The notes: a model not told the origin generated them from the letters alone. Positions 34,020-42,442 are shown, numbered from the stretch's first letter. The stretch: DNA of 64,000 nucleotides from Mucilaginibacter lacusdianchii (GCF_009770985.1 NZ_WSRW01000007.1:1-64000); one strand, 5' to 3'. A program made the numbers and translations.

Positions 34020-34898
34020 ATGGAAAAACAAGCAAATTCTTTGATAAACAGCACTAGGCCTAATCATCGATTCACCAATGGGTTGAACCTTTTGATGTAT
34101 AAAGCTGTCTATAAGCAGCTGTACAGTTCCCTCCACCGCTATGGCATGAGGCTGCTCAACGATGATTTTACAATCGACAACGTTGTGCAGGAAGCCTTCC
34201 TCAAGCTCTGGAACTACCGGGATACCATCACCAGCCAGGAACATGCGCTTAGGTTTCTTTGTCAAAATGTCAAGTGGGAATGTTATGCCTATTTCCGCAA
34301 TCCGGTGAGCCGTTTTCACCGCAGGTTTACTTACCTCGATGCTATAGAAGACTACGATACCGTGGTAGGGCTTTGTGAACCGTTAGTGGATGATGACGAG
34401 GACGCCGTAACGGAAAGCCAGCTCAAAGCGATCCAAGACATGATTCCTTTTCTGTCTCACGGCAGGGACAGGAGCCTTTTGCAGCTTTACTACCTTGACG
34501 GGCTAAGCTATAAGCAAATCGCACTTCGCTATGATATTAGCATTAACGCGGTCAGCCTGGAGGTAAGGAAAGGCGTTGAACAACTCAGATCCATGCTTGT
34601 AACCCCGCAAAAGCTTTTTGCGGATACTTCGGAGGTTCAGCACCCAAGCGCTAATCACCGCATTTGGCTGTATGATATCGAAGGCCTAACGAAAGAACAG
34701 TCACAGATCTACCGTCTGCGTTCGGAATGCAAATACGGCTTTGAGCGGATTGCAGTCAGCCTTGACCTGCCGCAAGCTTACGTACAGCGCGAATACGTCA
34801 AAGCATGGAAGGTCGTGAGCGGGCAAAAGAAGAAAGAAAACCGTCCTGCTTCTGTTAACGCTGCCGCGCACAAGCCGGTTACTTTTCTTATCGCTTAA
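34020..34898 (+). CDS. Sigma-70 family (ECF-like) factor paired with inactive Cas12f-like protein
   Basis: I choose the ATG at 34020 (MEKQANSLINSTRPNHRFTN); the frame is open further upstream but that part overlaps the operator region. The product is 292 residues. Region 2 includes LHRYGMRLLNDDFTIDNVVQ and EAFLKLWNYRD; region 4 reads RSLLQLYYLDGLSYKQIALR with YDISINAVSLEVRKGVEQLR. Unlike ordinary ECF factors it carries ~100 extra C-terminal residues with a second HTH-like stretch (LTKEQSQIYRLRSECKYGFE, IAVSLDLPQAYVQREYV). No anti-sigma factor or SusC/SusD gene adjoins it. The next gene starts 10 bp downstream, so the two proteins are made together. Confidence 0.88.
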   Translation: MEKQANSLINSTRPNHRFTNGLNLLMYKAVYKQLYSSLHRYGMRLLNDDFTIDNVVQEAFLKLWNYRDTITSQEHALRFLCQNVKWECYAYFRNPVSRFHRRFTYLDAIEDYDTVVGLCEPLVDDDEDAVTESQLKAIQDMIPFLSHGRDRSLLQLYYLDGLSYKQIALRYDISINAVSLEVRKGVEQLRSMLVTPQKLFADTSEVQHPSANHRIWLYDIEGLTKEQSQIYRLRSECKYGFERIAVSLDLPQAYVQREYVKAWKVVSGQKKKENRPASVNAAAHKPVTFLIA

Positions 34899-34908
34899 CC
34901 TGCAGCAT

Positions 34909-35931
34909 ATGGAAAAGATTCACCTGACCCGAAAGATACAGCTGCTGATCGACAGTTCAGATGCAGACTTCGTTTACGAAGCCAGAGGCAGGATCATGAC
35001 CTGGCAAAGCGCCTGTTACCGCTGCGCCAATCTGGTTTACACGCACCAGTTTCTGCAGGAGCAGATCAAGGATATGCTATACCTCACGGAAGGTATTAAG
35101 CTTAAGGTGACCGATGGCAGCAAAGACCCTGACGGCATCTTAACTTCTTCGCGTACCAATTCCACCTATAAAGTACTTACCAATCACTTTAAGGGCGTGC
35201 TACCCAGCAACATCTACAATAACCTGAACAACATTTTGGTGGGCAGCTTCAGCCGGGATAAGCAGCAGTATTATACCGGAGAGCGTACCATCAAGAACTT
35301 CAAGAAAGAGATTGCCATGCCATTCAGCGGCGAGTGCGTGAGAAAACTCACCGAAGTCAAAGAGGGCGCTTACTTTAGTTTCACCCTTTTTGGGATTCCC
35401 TTCAAAACTTATTTAGGCAGAACTTTCGACGATAAGCGGGATTTGCTTCGCGGCGTGATGAGCGGTGAGTATAAACTCTCAACCAGTTACCTCAAGCTGG
35501 AAGAGCATAAGAAAATCTACCTCCTAGCCACCTTCGAGCAGGACAAGGAAGTACACTTGTTGAACGAGGAAGTGATCGCCGAAGCCTCACTGTCGCTGGA
35601 ACATCCTTTGGTGGTCAGAATTGGAAAGGTGCAGCTGACCATTGGAAACAAGGAAGAGTTCCTGTACCGGAGGCTGGCCATTCAATCGGCCCGGCGCAGG
35701 GTGCAGAAAAGCTGGACGATGAACAAGGCCGGGCACGGCAGGGCAAGAAAGCAAAAGCCGCTGGAAAAGTTCCACCACATGGAACGGGACTATGTAGATT
35801 ACAAGCTGCAGGTGTATAGCCGGAGACTGGTCGATTTCTGCTTAAAGTACCATGCGGCAACGCTGATCCTGACCAACCAGATGGAAAAAGAGGAAGCGGC
35901 CAAAGAGGAAAGCTTCGTGCTTCGGAACTGA
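34909..35931 (+). CDS. Nuclease-dead TnpB/Cas12f-like protein
   Basis: 340 residues. The C-terminal half has the TnpB/Cas12f RuvC framework: YRRLAIQSARRRVQKSW and GHGRARKQKPLEKFHHMERD, the latter matching the bridge/RuvC region of TnpB-type nucleases, and YSRRLVDFCLKYHAATLILT. The catalytic positions are gone: the RuvC-I GxDxG segment is replaced by AEASLSLEHP (about 224-233), the RuvC-II Glu position reads LTNQ (321-324), and RuvC-III and the zinc finger are absent. The frame stops at a TGA (35929-35931) exactly where relatives have Trp (LRN-W-SYG), and in-frame SYGKLKDKIAYKADKAG follows up to 36003. The N-terminal ~200 residues fit the recognition/wedge part. A structured RNA lies downstream. 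Inferred role: RNA-guided DNA binding that recruits the adjacent sigma factor. Confidence 0.75.
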   Translation: MEKIHLTRKIQLLIDSSDADFVYEARGRIMTWQSACYRCANLVYTHQFLQEQIKDMLYLTEGIKLKVTDGSKDPDGILTSSRTNSTYKVLTNHFKGVLPSNIYNNLNNILVGSFSRDKQQYYTGERTIKNFKKEIAMPFSGECVRKLTEVKEGAYFSFTLFGIPFKTYLGRTFDDKRDLLRGVMSGEYKLSTSYLKLEEHKKIYLLATFEQDKEVHLLNEEVIAEASLSLEHPLVVRIGKVQLTIGNKEEFLYRRLAIQSARRRVQKSWTMNKAGHGRARKQKPLEKFHHMERDYVDYKLQVYSRRLVDFCLKYHAATLILTNQMEKEEAAKEESFVLRN

Positions 35932-36232
35932 AGCTATGGAAAGCTCAAAGATAAGATCGCCTACAAGGCCGATAAGGCAGGGATTAACCTGATTGTGGAG
36001 TGACTAAATATTTAAAAGTAGAGGTGAATGAACAAAGAGAATTATAGCCGATCCGTTCTTTATACCAGTTAATAGAATAGTTAGAGGCTGCTTGTACAGC
36101 CGTAGGGTGAGGACCATATTTTGCCTCACTAAGTAAAGTTATCTGCCACGAAGCTAAAACCGCTTTGTGACCGTTAGCCATCACCTACAACGGCTCGCTT
36201 ATTCGTGAAGTAGAGCAGAAAGCAAAGTTAAA

Positions 36233-36370
36233 GGTGTTGCTGAGAGGCAAACGGCTGCACGATGTTTCGCCGTACGCCTCTCAGCCAGTAGCGCAGGCAT
36301 GAAACGCGCTGCGCTTGTAACACCCCTGCTTTTGGGGGTGAATGATTTTTATTATTCCTCAGATGTGTAA
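36233..36370 (+). ncRNA. Candidate guide (omega/tracr-like) RNA of the Cas12f-like locus
   Basis: Downstream of the Cas12f-like gene is a strongly structured, non-coding segment. An outer stem GGTGTT (36233-36238)/AACACC (36319-36324) encloses two hairpins. The first is a perfect 10-bp stem GCTGAGAGGC (36239-36248)/GCCTCTCAGC (36276-36285) with an inner ACGGC/GCCGT stem. The second is AGCGCAG (36290-36296)/CTGCGCT (36309-36315). A third, partly competing hairpin CACCCC/GGGGTG (36321-36340) follows, then GAATGA and an unstructured T/A-rich run. The multi-stem scaffold ending in a short repeat-like handle before unpaired sequence resembles TnpB/Cas12f guide RNAs. The guide would be the ~20 nt after 36345. 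A simpler alternative is a terminator plus leader. Confidence 0.6.
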
Positions 36371-36437
36371 AGACGATGTCTTTGCAATTGGAACTAGAAC
36401 AAATTTGTGCTTAACTTGCCTAAGACAAACAGTTATG

Positions 36438-36734
36438 ATGACTATTCAGGAGCTGCTTTTGGATGTAGGATTACCGCTTAAAGAGATCGGCCTTTTACTA
36501 CATGATATTAAGACTTACAACGTACAGCATCCCGAGAAACTGGTACCGGACCTGAAGCTTAAGGGACCCATAGACCTAATACTGCTCATTCAATTACCCT
36601 TCATCGAAAGAGCTATAGCGCGCGTGAAAGGCGATAACTTTCTCAATAGTGGTGGCAAATTCCCTCTATCAATCGACGAGAATGCGCTGCGCTATGCAGC
36701 TTACAAGCTGGACAAATACTTCGGAAAATCCTAG
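36438..36734 (+). CDS. Hypothetical protein (98 aa)
   Basis: The frame is open from 36342, but the part before the paired ATGs at 36435/36438 overlaps the presumed guide RNA, so I start at 36438. The protein (MTIQELLLDVGLPLKEIGLL ...) is helical with a hydrophobic GPIDLILLIQLPFIERAIAR segment and no known motif. It may be a passenger of the sigma/Cas12f-like locus. Confidence 0.5.
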   Translation: MTIQELLLDVGLPLKEIGLLLHDIKTYNVQHPEKLVPDLKLKGPIDLILLIQLPFIERAIARVKGDNFLNSGGKFPLSIDENALRYAAYKLDKYFGKS

Positions 36735-37316
36735 GATATCCTTTTAAGATAAATTGACCATACTGCCTGGTGCGCATGCCAATATTAACTTCATTCAAAT
36801 ATTAGCCCATCAGAAATACGGTGGAAAGATGTAAGTAAATCAACATCTTATTCTCGGCACAGCACCGCTGTCACAAAGGTAGCGCCGCAGCGGTTGCGTC
36901 AAGGACATGTGAATGGTGCGATTTGCTCTTTCTATTTTTGTCAACACCATCCTTGACACCTCCGCCGCTTTGAGCTCTTAGTTGTTTAAGCGGTGAAATG
37001 CCTAAATGTGTCCTATCCTCTTATTAAACTTCCGTCTATAGTAACGCGATCCGTCAGTGAAAAGTTATTTTCATCGGTTGTGCCAGGAAAGACTGAAAAT
37101 ATGACGTCATTCGTGTAGTTTATTTTCCAACTACAGCCTATTACACTGATTAATAATCCAATACGAAATAGGTTCGGGAGGAGGGGGAACCTTAAAATTA
37201 AACATAAAATAAAGATCTGCAAGGTGATCATTTTCGGCTTTATATATTCTCCATCTCAGTTATAAGTACATACCCAAACAAATCGCAAATTCATATCTAC
37301 AAATGAAATTTAGCCA
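36735..37316. other. Intergenic region with nested inverted repeats
   Basis: It holds a GC-rich patch (about 36860-36980) with GTCAAGGA at 36898-36905 pairing with TCCTTGAC at 36950-36957 and, nested inside, ATGGTG 36913-36918 with CACCAT 36945-36950. This may be a structured RNA or the edge of an inserted element. A 72-codon minus-strand frame at 37013-37231 has a hydrophobic start but no ribosome-binding site I trust. The mobile part of the window appears to end here. Confidence 0.4.
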
Positions 37317-38300
37317 TTACTTTTTCACTTTCCGTTTCTTGCTCAAGTTTTTTTCCAGCTTATCAATTCGTTCCTGCTGTTGGATCAAATAAAGCGTTAA
37401 CTCTTCGATCTTCTTTGTTTGCATTCTGACGATTTCTCCCAAATTGATACCGTTTTTAACTACATCTTCTTCGGATGGAACTTCTGGCAAATGGTTGTTT
37501 TTCTCGATATAGGACTTCACGAATGCTAAAGAAGGCAGTTGATAAGCAGGCTTAAAAACATAGTCTGACCAGCCAGTCATATCCACCCTTACCTCTTGCG
37601 TATGAATGGTTCCATTAACTGCAAGCTTAGTATCAGGTTTATTAGTCCCGATTCCGATGTTGCCATTGGTATTAAAAGTCATAACTGGTGCACTGTAAGC
37701 AGAGTTGCCAATAACAAAAGAGCTACCAAGTCCCCAAGGGCCCGCCCCCACCAGCCACTGATTGCTATTGTCAACATCACTGGACCGTGTATTAAAGCTT
37801 ATACAGGCCTCTCCGTTATCTGAACTAGGTGTTAATTTAACTAATCCCCAAGGTGACCAGCCTTTTATGCTCAATAAATTCTGGGGATTGGCGGCACCGA
37901 TACCGACGTAACCTGAGCCCAAGATGGTCATTCGCTCCGTTGAGTTTGTACCAAAAGACAAACGATGATTTGACCCTGTCCAAATTTGCATACCTGTTGT
38001 GTAAGAGCCGTTAGCCATGGAAGGCTCACCATTGTTATTGATAGATATCAAACCATGAACGCCAGACTGAGGCTGATATAAACGCATCTGCACATAACCA
38101 GGTTTTTCCAGGTAAACGATGTCATTTAAATCATTGACAGACATGTTTCCGTTCCCAAAAACAGATCTGCCGACAACCGTTAACGGAGATACCGGATTAA
38201 CAGTACCAATCCCGATGTTACCATTAGGCGGAAAACTGTTTTGCGCAAAAGAGAAGCTCGACAATAATCCTGCAAACAAAGAGAAGTAAAGTTTCTTCAT
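37317..38300 (-). CDS. Secreted tail-fibre-like protein
   Basis: 327 residues. A signal peptide (MKKLYFSLFAGLLSSFSFAQ) is followed by repeated GNIGIGT-xxP-type segments (at about 28-35, 134-140 and 215-222), the β-structured repeats of phage tail-fibre-like Bacteroidota proteins. The conserved C-terminal module reads WSDYVFKPAYQLPSLAFVKS, HLPEVPSEEDVVKNGINLGE and a coiled coil KIEELTLYLIQQQERIDKL, the non-peptidase end of an S74-type region. Paralogues at 52244-54956 share the same module. Such proteins are presumably surface-displayed; function unknown. Confidence 0.85.
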   Translation of the reverse strand: MKKLYFSLFAGLLSSFSFAQNSFPPNGNIGIGTVNPVSPLTVVGRSVFGNGNMSVNDLNDIVYLEKPGYVQMRLYQPQSGVHGLISINNNGEPSMANGSYTTGMQIWTGSNHRLSFGTNSTERMTILGSGYVGIGAANPQNLLSIKGWSPWGLVKLTPSSDNGEACISFNTRSSDVDNSNQWLVGAGPWGLGSSFVIGNSAYSAPVMTFNTNGNIGIGTNKPDTKLAVNGTIHTQEVRVDMTGWSDYVFKPAYQLPSLAFVKSYIEKNNHLPEVPSEEDVVKNGINLGEIVRMQTKKIEELTLYLIQQQERIDKLEKNLSKKRKVKK

Positions 38301-38652
38301 GTTAGTTAGATATAATTATATAAATGTTTTAAACGAAATTATAATGCTCCGACAAAGCGCTTTTAAGTCATTCTAAAAAATAAGCTTCAAAGACAGGACC
38401 CATGTGCTTGGTCAAAGGTGAGTGGAATTGTTCATGAATGAGTAATAAGGATGACGGATAATTTCTGCCCTAAAATAAACTCCGCTTCCATATTATACAA
38501 CACTTTACTTAAAATATGTTATATTCTTCCTATGATTCTGCCCCGTTCTGACGGGAACTATAAACGACTTTTCTAAAAGCCTCTCAAAGCAGCAAAAAAT
38601 AAAAACACGTTTCAACTATTCCTTAAATTCCTTATCTTAGGCAGTGCTTAAA
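38301..38652. other. Divergent promoter region
   Basis: AT-rich gap between divergent genes. A TATCTTAG box at about 38631-38638, with TTTC some 20 bp further upstream, may be the promoter of the rightward secretion operon. No gene is seen. Confidence 0.35.
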
Positions 38653-39597
38653 ATGAAACCTGTCTTTATCACTTGTGTTATCTGTTTGCTGCTTTCCGCC
38701 TGCAAAGAGTTCATTGAACCCTCGATTACCAGCCGAACTGTACAGCTCAATGCCCCTGCTTCGGGTTTTCAAAGTACCAGCTATGCTGTCAACTTCTGGT
38801 GGAACGAGTTGGAGGATGCCCTGCATTACCGCCTGCAGATTGTAACGCCGGATTTCGGCTCACCGGACGCTTTGGTCTTGGACACGTTGGTGAAAGGCGA
38901 CAAGTTTTCCACTACGCTCAGCCCCGGCAACTATACCTGGCGCATCCGGGCAGAGAACGGCAGCACAGAAACCGCCTATAGCGAACCCCGTTCGTTTACC
39001 GTTGTCTTTTCGTCCATCAAGAACCAGAAAGTACAGATCCTGGCACCAACCAACAATCTGCTAACCAATCAAAGCAGTATTACCTTTAGCTGGGGGAACC
39101 TGTATGGCGCTACGCGATACCAGTTGCAGGCTGACACCAATGGTTTTGCCGATGAAAGCAAACTGGTCGTGAACCAAACCACACCTGCCCAGCAGTTCAG
39201 CTATTCGCTCAACAAAGACCAGAATTACCAGTGGCGCATCCGGGCTGAAAACGATACGGCACAATCCCAGTGGTCCACTATTAATACGTTTACCTTTGAC
39301 CACACGCCGCCTGCTGTGGTGAGCCTCACTGCCCCTACCGCGGATCAGTCTGTGAGCCTGCCGGTCAATTTACAATGGGCCGCTTCCAGTACCGCCGTGA
39401 AATACCGGCTGTATCTCTACAAAGGTGACAGCAACACGGCTTTCGGCAACAGTTTTCCGATGCTACTGAACACCACGTCCTATACGCTTACACAAGGTGC
39501 GAGCTTGGGCGACCGCATTTACTGGAAGTTAACGGCGCTGGATGCGGCGGGCAACGAAAGTGCACCAAGCACCATCCGAAGTTTTGTTTTGCAATAG
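38653..39597 (+). CDS. Fibronectin-III-like lipoprotein, first gene of secretion block
   Basis: The ATG at 38653 (MKPVFITCVICLLLSAC) gives a lipoprotein signal with lipid Cys and 314 residues; a GTG nine bases upstream is less likely. The mature protein is three ~95-residue fibronectin-III-type repeats, each with a W(E/N)xLxxAxxYRLQ-like opening and a closing YxWRIRAEN (twice) or YWKLTALDAAGN. It is probably an outer-membrane-attached adhesin or pilus-associated protein. It begins a rightward run of seven genes encoding type II secretion/type IV pilus-like parts. Confidence 0.8.
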   Translation: MKPVFITCVICLLLSACKEFIEPSITSRTVQLNAPASGFQSTSYAVNFWWNELEDALHYRLQIVTPDFGSPDALVLDTLVKGDKFSTTLSPGNYTWRIRAENGSTETAYSEPRSFTVVFSSIKNQKVQILAPTNNLLTNQSSITFSWGNLYGATRYQLQADTNGFADESKLVVNQTTPAQQFSYSLNKDQNYQWRIRAENDTAQSQWSTINTFTFDHTPPAVVSLTAPTADQSVSLPVNLQWAASSTAVKYRLYLYKGDSNTAFGNSFPMLLNTTSYTLTQGASLGDRIYWKLTALDAAGNESAPSTIRSFVLQ

Positions 39598-39615
39598 CTA
39601 AGAAGCACCGAACTG

Positions 39616-40146
39616 ATGAAAAGCAACAAAGCAACCGTATATCTTTTGGGCTTAATGGTGGCCGCCGTATGGGGACTGATCATCTACCGGGTGGTTAGCG
39701 CCGTAAGCGAAGACGATACGCCGCCGGTCACCGCAGCGCCGGTTACAGCAAAAAAGGAACCGTTGAATGACTACGCACTCATCAAAGACACCACGTCCCT
39801 GAAATTCAATTATCGCGACCCGTTTGGCAGTGAAAAAGCACCAGCCAAGGATACCGTACAAATCCCGGTCAGCAAGCTCGTCCATCCGCCAGTTGGTCTT
39901 TCCAGCATGAGGCCAGTTTCGACAAAGCCTGCCATCAATTGGAACTTTATCCGGTATTCGGGTTATATCCGAAACCCGCACACCAAAAAGCTCATTGCCA
40001 TTATGAGCATTAACGGACGGAGCTTGATGCTGAGTGAAGGGGAAGCGGCCAGCGAGGTCCGGCTGCTGCGCAATCTGAAAGATTCCGTCAAAGTAGCCTA
40101 CCAAAACAAAACCCGGTTTATTGTGATGAACACCGAAGCGCAATGA
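39616..40146 (+). CDS. GspC/PilP-like inner-membrane protein
   Basis: 176 residues. One N-terminal membrane helix (TVYLLGLMVAAVWGLIIYRV), a Pro/Thr linker with YRDPF, then a small β domain (IRYSGYIRNPHTKKLIAIMS, INGRSLMLSEGE) that resembles the HR/PilP domain linking inner-membrane platform and secretin. It overlaps the MORN gene by 4 bp (ATGA). The assignment rests on domain layout and context. Confidence 0.6.
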   Translation: MKSNKATVYLLGLMVAAVWGLIIYRVVSAVSEDDTPPVTAAPVTAKKEPLNDYALIKDTTSLKFNYRDPFGSEKAPAKDTVQIPVSKLVHPPVGLSSMRPVSTKPAINWNFIRYSGYIRNPHTKKLIAIMSINGRSLMLSEGEAASEVRLLRNLKDSVKVAYQNKTRFIVMNTEAQ

Positions 40147-40823
40147 AAAAGTTAACTTATTTATTACTTCTTGCCAGCACCACGACGGTACAGGCTCAGC
40201 ATATCCCTACTTTGGGCGTCAACAAAGTGCGTATCACCGCCCCTGGCAAGACCATTGTGGCTGAACTAAGCACGAAAGACGAAAGCGAGCCGCAGACCGA
40301 CCGCAGCTATTATTGGTATGGCAGCAATGCCGTTCATATCACGCAGGGCGGCTATAGCGGCAAGCTCCTGCACGGCTCCTACCAAGAATTTTATCCCGAT
40401 AAAAGCCTGCGTGAACAAGGCGAATTCAAAAAAGGCCTGAAAGAAGGCACCTGGAAAACCTGGCAGGAAAGCGGCGCACTGGAAGAACTGACCACCTGGC
40501 ACTACGGGCAGAAAGAAGGGGATTTTGTATTATATGATGCAGCTGGTAAGCCCCAGAAAACTGGCCACTATGAAAACGGCTTGCTGGAGGGTAAGGTATT
40601 GATCTATCATGGCGGCGACTCCATTGAAACCGTGAAATACAAAAATGGGCTGGTCGTATCCAATAAGCTAGCGTCGCCTTCGCTATGGCAAAAAGTCAAA
40701 GCAATAAAATGGAAGCGTAAAGTAAGCCCGCCCGAAAACAGCGTACCGCCTGCTACTGCGCCGGCGAAGCCTAAAAAAGTAAAAAAGCAAAAGGACAAAG
40801 ACACGGTACCTAATGCCGGCTAA
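40143..40823 (+). CDS. Secreted MORN-repeat protein
   Basis: 226 residues with a signal peptide (MKKLTYLLLLASTTTVQAQ). Several MORN/YwqK-type repeats follow: GKLLHGSYQEFYPDKSLREQ, GEFKKGLKEGTWKTWQESG, YGQKEGDFVLYDAAGKPQ, YENGLLEGKVLIYHGGD. The C-terminus is strongly basic (KPKKVKKQKDKD). It is translationally coupled to the GspC/PilP-like gene. MORN repeats usually mediate binding; the role in this operon is unknown. Confidence 0.8.
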   Translation: MKKLTYLLLLASTTTVQAQHIPTLGVNKVRITAPGKTIVAELSTKDESEPQTDRSYYWYGSNAVHITQGGYSGKLLHGSYQEFYPDKSLREQGEFKKGLKEGTWKTWQESGALEELTTWHYGQKEGDFVLYDAAGKPQKTGHYENGLLEGKVLIYHGGDSIETVKYKNGLVVSNKLASPSLWQKVKAIKWKRKVSPPENSVPPATAPAKPKKVKKQKDKDTVPNAG

Positions 40824-40832
40824 TTCATCTGT

Positions 40833-42092
40833 ATGCTGAAAGCTTCCGCCTTGTATTTAGTGATCGTAATTGCCTTGGTAATGGCTGTGATCTGCTCATC
40901 CATGATCGTGGCCGCCTACTTTTACCGCGAGCAGTATCAGCGTACATTCCGTTCGTCACAGCTGCAAAACAACCTGGCGTCTGCCATCAATGTGCTGCTG
41001 GAAAGTAAGGATGACTTTACGCAGGGTACAAAGATAAGCCTGTTCGGCAATCGTAACGATACGGTGCTTCTGCAGCGTAAACCCTGGGGCCTATATACCG
41101 TAGCTACAGCCCAAGCGCTCATCCAGCAGGACACTTTAGCTAAGTCTTTTACGATGGCACAAGTCATCGATTCGGCCAGTTGGGCTGCGCTGTATGTGAT
41201 TGATGAGGATCGTTCGCTGTCTGTGAGTGGCAAAACCAAGATTAAAGGCGACGCTTATCTGCCCAAAGCCGGCATCCAGGAGGCATATGTGAATAACCAG
41301 GCGTACCAAGGCAATAAGCAGATTGTGGAAGGCCGCAAGAAAGAAAGCAAGCGCACGTTGCCTGTCCTGAATGATGTTGTGCTGCAACAGTTGCAACAAT
41401 CGTTTAAGGTGGACTCTTCTAACATCGCCCTGCAGTTGCCCGAGGCACCGGTACACCGGTCATTTCTCCAGCCCACACTCACTTTCGCCTTTGGCAAACA
41501 GGTGCAAACGGTGACAGGTAAGCTAGAAGGGAATATCATCCTGCAATCGGACACGACGCTCGTTGTGGACGCACAGGCGGAATTGCATAACGTATTGATA
41601 TATGCTAAAGCCATTTCTGTAAAAAGTGGCTTTCATGGTAACTGCCAGCTTTTTGCCAGAGACTCTATCAACATAGAAGCTAACTGCACATTTGATTATC
41701 CCTCAGCCATTGGTGCTCTGCGGTCAGATAACAACAAAACAACCGGACAAGTTAAGCTAAGTTTGGGAGATAATACACGTTTCAATGGCGCACTTTTTAC
41801 CTATGAGAAGGCCAAAAATGACTTGATGCCCTATTTATCTATCGGCAAAAACAGCACCATCACAGGACAAGTGTATTCGCAGGGACTGTTCAATTATAAG
41901 GATGCATTAAAAATAAATGGTAGCATTTACACCAGCCGCTTTTTGTACCAGACAGCTTACACCCGGTACGAAAACTACCTGATCAATCTGGAAATCAACA
42001 GCCCGGCGCTGTCCCGTTATTATCTGACTACGGAGCTGCTGCCTTCGGCGGCACCGCAAAAAAAAATACTGCAATGGCTGGATACCCGGTAA
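40833..42092 (+). CDS. Membrane protein of secretion operon, possibly GspK-like
   Basis: 419 residues. A single N-terminal hydrophobic helix (LYLVIVIALVMAVICSSMIV) precedes a long extracytoplasmic part. Its C-terminal two-thirds contain β-helical text (GKLEGNIILQSDTTLVVDAQ, AELHNVLIYAKAISVKSGFH, ITGQVYSQGLF) like bactofilin-type or polymer-forming solenoids. The position before two pseudopilin genes suggests a pseudopilus-associated subunit, as GspK or PilX would be. It overlaps the next gene by 19 bp. Confidence 0.6.
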   Translation: MLKASALYLVIVIALVMAVICSSMIVAAYFYREQYQRTFRSSQLQNNLASAINVLLESKDDFTQGTKISLFGNRNDTVLLQRKPWGLYTVATAQALIQQDTLAKSFTMAQVIDSASWAALYVIDEDRSLSVSGKTKIKGDAYLPKAGIQEAYVNNQAYQGNKQIVEGRKKESKRTLPVLNDVVLQQLQQSFKVDSSNIALQLPEAPVHRSFLQPTLTFAFGKQVQTVTGKLEGNIILQSDTTLVVDAQAELHNVLIYAKAISVKSGFHGNCQLFARDSINIEANCTFDYPSAIGALRSDNNKTTGQVKLSLGDNTRFNGALFTYEKAKNDLMPYLSIGKNSTITGQVYSQGLFNYKDALKINGSIYTSRFLYQTAYTRYENYLINLEINSPALSRYYLTTELLPSAAPQKKILQWLDTR

Positions 42093-42442
42093 AAAACACA
42101 AAGGTAGCCGCCTCCACGATTTTGGAAGTGGTGGTGGCCATGGTGGTGATCCTGGCTGTGCTGGGCATTTCGATGATGATCTATGCCAACGTGATGCGGC
42201 TATCGCTTTCAGGTCAGAAACTCCGGGCGCAGTTCGTGCTGGCGCAAGCGATGACGCAGCTGGAAGCTGGCGCAGAGATAGGAAATACGGAAGACACAGC
42301 GGATGGCTGGCAAATGGAAAAAGCCATCGTGCCGTATGAAGGTAGCGGTAATCTGCTAAGAGTGCACCTCACACTATATGACCGCAACCACGAGAAACTT
42401 GCCGAAGCTTACAAAATAATCATTCGTCATGACCCAAAATAA
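42074..42442 (+). CDS. Minor pseudopilin (prepilin-type N-terminus)
   Basis: 122 residues. The class III signal reads VAASTILEVVVAMVVILAVL, with the conserved Glu at position 5 of the mature helix. A short globular domain follows. Prepilin peptidase encoded at 60387-60914 would process it. Overlaps the neighbours on both sides (19 and 14 bp), indicating tight co-translation. Confidence 0.8.
   Translation: MAGYPVKNTKVAASTILEVVVAMVVILAVLGISMMIYANVMRLSLSGQKLRAQFVLAQAMTQLEAGAEIGNTEDTADGWQMEKAIVPYEGSGNLLRVHLTLYDRNHEKLAEAYKIIIRHDPK

Noticed and set aside
34909..35931. Active IS200/IS605 TnpB transposon gene
   Set aside because: Catalytic RuvC residues are replaced, the C-terminus is truncated, no TnpA or element ends were seen, and the gene is coupled to a sigma factor.
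35984..36184. 66-codon minus-strand ORF behind the Cas12f-like gene
   Set aside because: It has no recognisable coding character, lies opposite the in-frame extension of the Cas12f-like gene and adjoins the structured RNA.
37013..37231. 72-codon minus-strand ORF with hydrophobic N-terminus
   Set aside because: No ribosome-binding site or homology I recognise; mentioned only within the intergenic entry.
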